NCBI GenBank assembly: GCA_913043015.1
Contig: CAJWKX010000019.1
Location: 1-11,131, forward strand
Source of the DNA: an uncultured Candidatus Pelagibacter sp.
GTDB lineage: Bacteria; Pseudomonadota; Alphaproteobacteria; Pelagibacterales; Pelagibacteraceae
Direction: 5' to 3'
Length of the DNA stretch: 11,131 nucleotides
Shown: positions 7,143-11,131 of the stretch, piece by piece
Numbering within the stretch: position 1 is the stretch's first letter
Layout of the letters: every line of letters begins with the position of its first letter
The notes under the pieces: model-generated
Seen by the model: only the letters and a program-made list of their open reading frames with translations
Databases searched by the model: none
Told to the model about the DNA's origin: nothing
Position numbers and translations under genes: made by a program

Positions 7143-8119
7143 TTTAATTTTTTAAAAAAATTTATAGAAGAAATAAGAGATTGAGGGTCAGATTTATTTT
7201 TACCAATCATTTTATTGTTGGTCCCGTGATCAGGAGAAACTCTAATAAAAGGGAGACCAATTGTAATATTAATTGCATTAAAATTGTAAAGTGTTTTCAT
7301 AGGGGCAAGTACTTGATCATGATACATGCCAACAGTTACATCATATTTTTTAAGATTGTTTTTTGAAAAAAAGGTATCAGCAGAAAATGGACCAGATATT
7401 TTTATTTTTTTTTTGAGTAAACTTTTGATGGCAGGTTTAATGATTGAATTTTCTTCACTGTAATTATTTATTGTTTCACAATGTGGGTTTAAGCCTAATA
7501 CGGCAAAGAATGGTTTTTTATTTAAATTAGTTATAAAAAATTTGTTTATTTCTAGGATATTATAAATAATTTTTTTTGATGATAAACTTCTACTTACATA
7601 ACTAATTGGTAAATGCGTAGTCACCGGGCAAACAGAAAAAAAGGGATTGTAAATTAACATTACACCGTTTTTTTTTAATTGAGTTTTTTTTGATAAATAT
7701 TCTGTAATTCCTAAATATTTTTTTTTCAAAAAATGTTTTTTTGAAATAGGGCCATTGATTAATCCACAAGCTAATTTTTTTTTTAACAAATGTAAAGCAA
7801 TATTGAATGATTTTCTTATATAGTTATTTGATCTACTAGATATTTTATCAAAAATTTTTTTAAAATTAAATTTTACGTCTATGATATTTAACGAATTATT
7901 GTTGATTTTAGTTCTGTCAATATCTCGAATCTTGATTGGATTAATTTCTATAGAATAATTAAGTTTAAACATTTGTTTCTTTAGTAATTCCAAAGATCCA
8001 ATTATAACAATAGGTCTTTTAAATTTTTTAATTATTTGAAATTTAAATACTTTAATTAATATTTCAGAAAAAGTACTATAAGGTTCACCTAAAACTAATA
8101 TTAAAGGTTTATTTTTCAC
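7139..8119 (-). CDS. pdxA: 4-hydroxythreonine-4-phosphate dehydrogenase PdxA (GTG start, divergent)
   Basis: PdxA oxidises 4-phosphohydroxythreonine with NAD in the DXP-dependent vitamin B6 pathway. The 326 residues match the family length (329 in E. coli). The three metal-binding histidines are present: CPVTTHLP (His169), LGLNPHCE (His213) and MYHDQ (His267). NGPISK (122-127), GPFSADTFF (243-251) and GLPFIRVSPDHGT (288-300) are also conserved. Two normally conserved sites are altered: the N-terminal G-(D/E)-PAGIGPE stretch reads GEPYSTFSE (11-19), and the GHTE motif reads GITE (137-140), replacing a histidine near the substrate phosphate. The protein is very lysine-rich (about 50 Lys against 7 Arg). 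The start is GTG (8119-8117), inside the end of surA with an 11-base overlap; it matches the family N-terminus. A related dehydrogenase is possible but less likely given the neighbours. Confidence 0.9.
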   Translation of the reverse strand: MKNKPLILVLGEPYSTFSEILIKVFKFQIIKKFKRPIVIIGSLELLKKQMFKLNYSIEINPIKIRDIDRTKINNNSLNIIDVKFNFKKIFDKISSRSNNYIRKSFNIALHLLKKKLACGLINGPISKKHFLKKKYLGITEYLSKKTQLKKNGVMLIYNPFFSVCPVTTHLPISYVSRSLSSKKIIYNILEINKFFITNLNKKPFFAVLGLNPHCETINNYSEENSIIKPAIKSLLKKKIKISGPFSADTFFSKNNLKKYDVTVGMYHDQVLAPMKTLYNFNAINITIGLPFIRVSPDHGTNNKMIGKNKSDPQSLISSINFFKKLK

Positions 8120-9050
8120 TAATATAAATATTTTGTTTTACTTTGTTAAAATAAATTAATGAAAATTGATTTAACAGATTATTTTTTTCTAATGCAATCA
8201 ATTTATTTAATTCTTCCTCAAAATTAATTTTTTTTTCAATTTTTTCTTTTTTGTTAATTTTTAAAATTAAAAAACCATTATTTATCTCTATTGGATTAGT
8301 TAATTGTCCAGATTTAATTTGATTTATTTCTGCAACAATCTTTTCATTAAGTTGTGTTTTATCAATCCATCCTATATTTCCACCAAATTTCGAGGAATCT
8401 GATAAACTAAATAAATTCGCAGTATTTTGAAAACCATTATTTTTAATACTATTTAAAATTAAATTATTTTTGTTAGTCAGATTTTCATTTGCTTCTAACT
8501 TATAAAATATTTCACTTAAGTTATATTTTTCAATATAATTCTTGTTATGAAGTAGCTGTTTTTTTAAATTTTCTTCTATTTTTTTAGCGTCAATAGTAAC
8601 TTGACTATTAAATTTATCAAATATTAACTGATTCCAAAGAGTTTCTATTTTTAATTTTTCATTTACATCTTTAAGTTTTAAATTGAAATTTGACAAATAT
8701 ATTTTAAACTCGTCTTTATTTTTAAAATTTAATTTTTGATATAATTCAGCAACTACTTTATTCATGAATTGATTAGCTTTCTTGAAATCGAAATACTTTA
8801 AAAGTTCTTTTTTTTTAATTTTTTCTCTAATCAAAGATTTTTTTGCAAGTTCTCTTAAATTATTTTTAGAAATATTCCTTAAATTATTATTTAAAGATAT
8901 TAGATAATTTTCTTCATTTATAATATCTAAATTTGTTACTATTTCATTGTCGATCTTGAATTTAATTAAAACTTCTTCAGATATAGTTGAATTTAAAAAT
9001 GAAAAAAATATTAAAAAAAATAAAATAATAATTAATTTGAGTTTATTCAT
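8109..9050 (-). CDS. surA: SurA-like periplasmic chaperone / peptidyl-prolyl isomerase
   Basis: SurA escorts outer-membrane proteins across the periplasm. The 313-residue product has an N-terminal signal peptide (Lys at 3 and 5, hydrophobic core about 6-20, likely cleavage near 24). A SurA-type N-terminal helical domain follows (about 27-150), with FKIDNEIVTNLDI at its start and a LRELAKKSLIREK helix at 65-77. One parvulin domain (about 175-268) follows, with NLSEIFYK, FSLSDSSKFGGNIGWID (214-230) and IKSGQLTNPIEINNGFLILKI. E. coli SurA has 428 residues and two parvulin domains, so this is a shorter single-domain form. The C-terminal helix ends at 313. Placement between lptD (5-base gap) and pdxA (overlap) is the classic lptD-surA-pdxA-ksgA operon and is the strongest support for the name, because overall sequence conservation is low. 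Confidence 0.88.
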   Translation of the reverse strand: MNKLKLIIILFFLIFFSFLNSTISEEVLIKFKIDNEIVTNLDIINEENYLISLNNNLRNISKNNLRELAKKSLIREKIKKKELLKYFDFKKANQFMNKVVAELYQKLNFKNKDEFKIYLSNFNLKLKDVNEKLKIETLWNQLIFDKFNSQVTIDAKKIEENLKKQLLHNKNYIEKYNLSEIFYKLEANENLTNKNNLILNSIKNNGFQNTANLFSLSDSSKFGGNIGWIDKTQLNEKIVAEINQIKSGQLTNPIEINNGFLILKINKKEKIEKKINFEEELNKLIALEKNNLLNQFSLIYFNKVKQNIYISEK

Positions 9051-9055
9051 TTGTT

Positions 9056-11131
9056 TTATTGATTAATATTTGGAATATTAATTTCCCCAAAAGGTATTAT
9101 TTTTATTGAAAAAAATAAATTTTCTTCTGGTTTTAGGTCATTATCAGAATAATATTCTTTATTGTATTCAATAGAGGCTGTTAAACAATCATTTTTGTAT
9201 TCATAAATTAGGTTATAGTATTCAGTAATATTTTTATCTAAGTTTTTGCTAGTTTTAAATGATATAGATTTATTTTCGTTAAGATTTAAAGTTGATTTGT
9301 TTGTTAAATAACTTTTATTTCCAATAAAATTATCTTCTTCCAAGAAGTCAAATGAAGTAACAAAATTATTAATTTTAAAATCTGTCTTTAAAAAATTATA
9401 ATTTGAACGAGTTAAGTCATTTTCTAAAGAGAACTCATATTCAAGATTAAAAAAATTAGATGGATTAAAATTTAAATTTCCTATTACATCAGATCTTTTG
9501 TTTCCTAGGGTACTTTTTGTTGGTAAATCATAATTTTTTTCGTTTCTTATAACATTTGCTATTCCCAATTTTATATAATTATTGTCTTCTTTGTCTTTTT
9601 TAGAATACTCAATCCCTGCAGTGATTGAAGCTCCTCCTTCAACCATGTCATTTTTTCCAATTCTATCTATAGTAAAAACGTTTTTAAAATCTAAACGTGT
9701 ATCTAAATCTACGTAATTTTTAGTAGCATTGGGACTATAACGTAATGAAAAAATTGGAGTTAAGTAATCGTTAAATTTTTCAGTATTTCTTATTAAAGGA
9801 TATCTAGAATCAAGCATTATTGTTGATAAAATTTTATAATCTTCATCTTCTTTGTAAATAGTTGAATTATTTGAAGTAGAATTTACATTTCTTAAAAGAA
9901 AACGATAGTTATTTTGAAAACCTTTTGGAGAAATTGATAGTTCAGAAGTATAATTTAAATCATTAACTAGAGAAGCTTCGTAAACATTAGTATTATATTT
10001 TTTTTGAAAACCTTCGGAACTAAAATCTAATTTACCTCCATCAAATTGATGGTTTGTTTTTAAGTTTTTTTCATATTTAAAAGAAGGATAAATATATTCA
10101 AATCTATCAGAATTTATTTTTGACATATCCTCATAAACTTCAATAGAAGTGTTAAAATTATAACTTTCTCCAAAAGAATCAAAGTTTACAAATGAATTAA
10201 GGGTAGTTGTATTATTAATTAATGGTGATGTAATTTTATTTATTTTCAAATAATTATCATTTGAAACTTTTTCAATATTGATCTCTAAGTTTCTATTTTC
10301 TAAATTTCGATTAAAATTAGAAAAAAAATGAGTTTCTGTATCACTTTTTTCTCTTTTGATACCAAAATCGAAGATTACATCGGAATTTTTATTTGCTTGC
10401 CTGTACTCTGTTTGCAAGATTATATTATTTTTAAAGAAAATCTTTGGAGTAAAAGTAAGATCTTTGTTTTCAGAAATCACGTTGTAGTAAGGAATTTGAA
10501 TAGAAGTACCTAAATTATTCGAGTTTATTAATTTTGGCATTAGAAAACCTGATTGACGTTTTACTGTTGGATCAGGATGAAAAAAATAAGGAAAATATGC
10601 AACTGGTTTATCATATATTTTTAGCCAGGCATGCTTATATTCAATAATTTTCTCATTTTTTTTGTGCGTTACTTCTTCTGCATAAATTGACCATGGAGGG
10701 CATTTATCTTTATTTTTTTTACAAGTGGTAAATGCACCTTTGTAAATAGTGCTTTCTTGTGAATTTGCAACTATGCTTCTGCCTTTTAGCCTTGGTTCAT
10801 TTTCTTTATTTCCAAACAAAGAATTATCAAAATCTATATGAATTTCTTTACCAACAATTTCATTAATTTTTAAATTTATTAATGAATTTTCCATAAAATA
10901 TTTATTATTTTTGTTATCAAATAAAACAATTTTTTTTGCATTTAATAATTCGTTTTTAATGTCAAAATTAAAACCTCCTAATTCAAAAATATTTCCTAAA
11001 TTATCTTCCATTATAGTTTTTTTATCAGAATATATTTTCATTTGTTTTCTATTATGAAATAAATCTGTGCTTTCGATTTTGTATTGATTTTTTATATTAG
11101 CAAATGCTTTTCCCTTAGAAGAAATAATTTC
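9056..11131 (-). CDS. lptD: LPS-assembly protein LptD (OstA/Imp), 5' end beyond window
   Basis: LptD is the outer-membrane barrel that, with LptE, inserts lipopolysaccharide into the outer leaflet. The frame is open to the right edge: the Met at 11041 is internal, because 30 further codons upstream read EIISSKGKAFANIKNQYKIE-type OstA sequence without a stop. In total 691 residues are visible. The first ~125 form the LptA-like periplasmic OstA domain with repeated short strands (GNIFELGGFNFDI, LKGRSIVANS). Then comes the conserved linker FTTCKKNKDKCPPWSIYAEEV and HAWLKIYDKPVAYFPYFFHPDP, which opens the barrel, followed by QSGFLMPKL. The rest is alternating beta-strand sequence ending in YKNDCLTASIEYNKEY and FSIKIIPFGE, the usual LptD finish. 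Cysteines lie at visible residues 137, 144 and 649. It is the upstream member of the leftward operon; surA starts 5 bases after its stop. Confidence 0.95.
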   Translation of the reverse strand, partial: EIISSKGKAFANIKNQYKIESTDLFHNRKQMKIYSDKKTIMEDNLGNIFELGGFNFDIKNELLNAKKIVLFDNKNNKYFMENSLINLKINEIVGKEIHIDFDNSLFGNKENEPRLKGRSIVANSQESTIYKGAFTTCKKNKDKCPPWSIYAEEVTHKKNEKIIEYKHAWLKIYDKPVAYFPYFFHPDPTVKRQSGFLMPKLINSNNLGTSIQIPYYNVISENKDLTFTPKIFFKNNIILQTEYRQANKNSDVIFDFGIKREKSDTETHFFSNFNRNLENRNLEINIEKVSNDNYLKINKITSPLINNTTTLNSFVNFDSFGESYNFNTSIEVYEDMSKINSDRFEYIYPSFKYEKNLKTNHQFDGGKLDFSSEGFQKKYNTNVYEASLVNDLNYTSELSISPKGFQNNYRFLLRNVNSTSNNSTIYKEDEDYKILSTIMLDSRYPLIRNTEKFNDYLTPIFSLRYSPNATKNYVDLDTRLDFKNVFTIDRIGKNDMVEGGASITAGIEYSKKDKEDNNYIKLGIANVIRNEKNYDLPTKSTLGNKRSDVIGNLNFNPSNFFNLEYEFSLENDLTRSNYNFLKTDFKINNFVTSFDFLEEDNFIGNKSYLTNKSTLNLNENKSISFKTSKNLDKNITEYYNLIYEYKNDCLTASIEYNKEYYSDNDLKPEENLFFSIKIIPFGEINIPNINQ

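Noticed and set aside
6763..7155. Plus-strand open frame of 130 codons opposite ksgA
   Set aside because: Antisense to conserved KsgA motifs; its hydrophobic, Phe/Ser-rich sequence is what Lys- and Glu-rich coding DNA gives when read on the other strand.
9056..11041. lptD beginning at the Met codon at 11041
   Set aside because: The frame continues without a stop to the window edge and the upstream 30 codons look like OstA-domain sequence, so this Met is internal.
1..11131. Mobile elements, CRISPR repeats, tRNA or rRNA genes, phage or defence genes
   Set aside because: Nearly every base falls within conserved core genes; no regularly spaced repeats, terminal inverted repeats, transposase motifs or tRNA-like T-loop sequences were seen.

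Overview
The window is about 11 kb of very AT-rich, densely packed bacterial DNA containing core housekeeping genes. The lineage evidence is inferred from sequence alone. The proteins are strongly biased to Lys, Asn and Ile; intergenic gaps are a few bases or overlaps; and the order lptD-surA-pdxA-ksgA next to gmk, together with a fabD-fabG-acpP cluster and rpsF-rpsR-rplI-dnaB, fits Alphaproteobacteria. The PdxA sequence around its YHDQ motif (followed by ALxP-KTL-like residues) also looks alphaproteobacterial. The genome streamlining suggests a SAR11/Pelagibacterales-type marine bacterium; this is an inference, not a database result. LptD and SurA show that the cell has an outer membrane with LPS.

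Layout. Positions 1-3682 are read leftwards: rpsF, rpsR, rplI, dnaB, then the first 363 codons of an RND-superfamily (MMPL-like) membrane exporter that runs off the left edge. An 85-base divergent spacer (3683-3767) separates this from a rightward block, fabD-fabG-acpP-gmk (3768-6358), which makes malonyl-ACP, the 3-ketoacyl-ACP reductase, the acyl carrier protein and guanylate kinase. This block meets, tail to tail with an 8-base overlap, a second leftward operon lptD-surA-pdxA-ksgA (6351-11131), whose lptD 5' end lies beyond the right edge.

How they work together. The ribosomal proteins S6, S18 and L9 are co-transcribed with the replicative helicase. Fatty-acid elongation genes sit together with their carrier protein. 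LptD (LPS insertion) is co-transcribed with SurA, the periplasmic chaperone known in other bacteria to help fold LptD. KsgA (16S rRNA dimethylation) and PdxA (vitamin B6) share the same operon through very tight or overlapping junctions.

I found no mobile element, CRISPR array, tRNA, rRNA, phage gene or evident novel system. There is no gene-free stretch over 300 bases; the largest spacers are 3683-3767, 2533-2600 and 5428-5475, and each carries only candidate promoter elements. The observations worth a second look are modest: absence of fabF and mltG between acpP and gmk, divergence of normally conserved PdxA motifs with many long poly-A tracts in that gene, a reduced SurA, an LptD with a single C-terminal cysteine, two GTG starts, and candidate internal promoters before acpP and dnaB.
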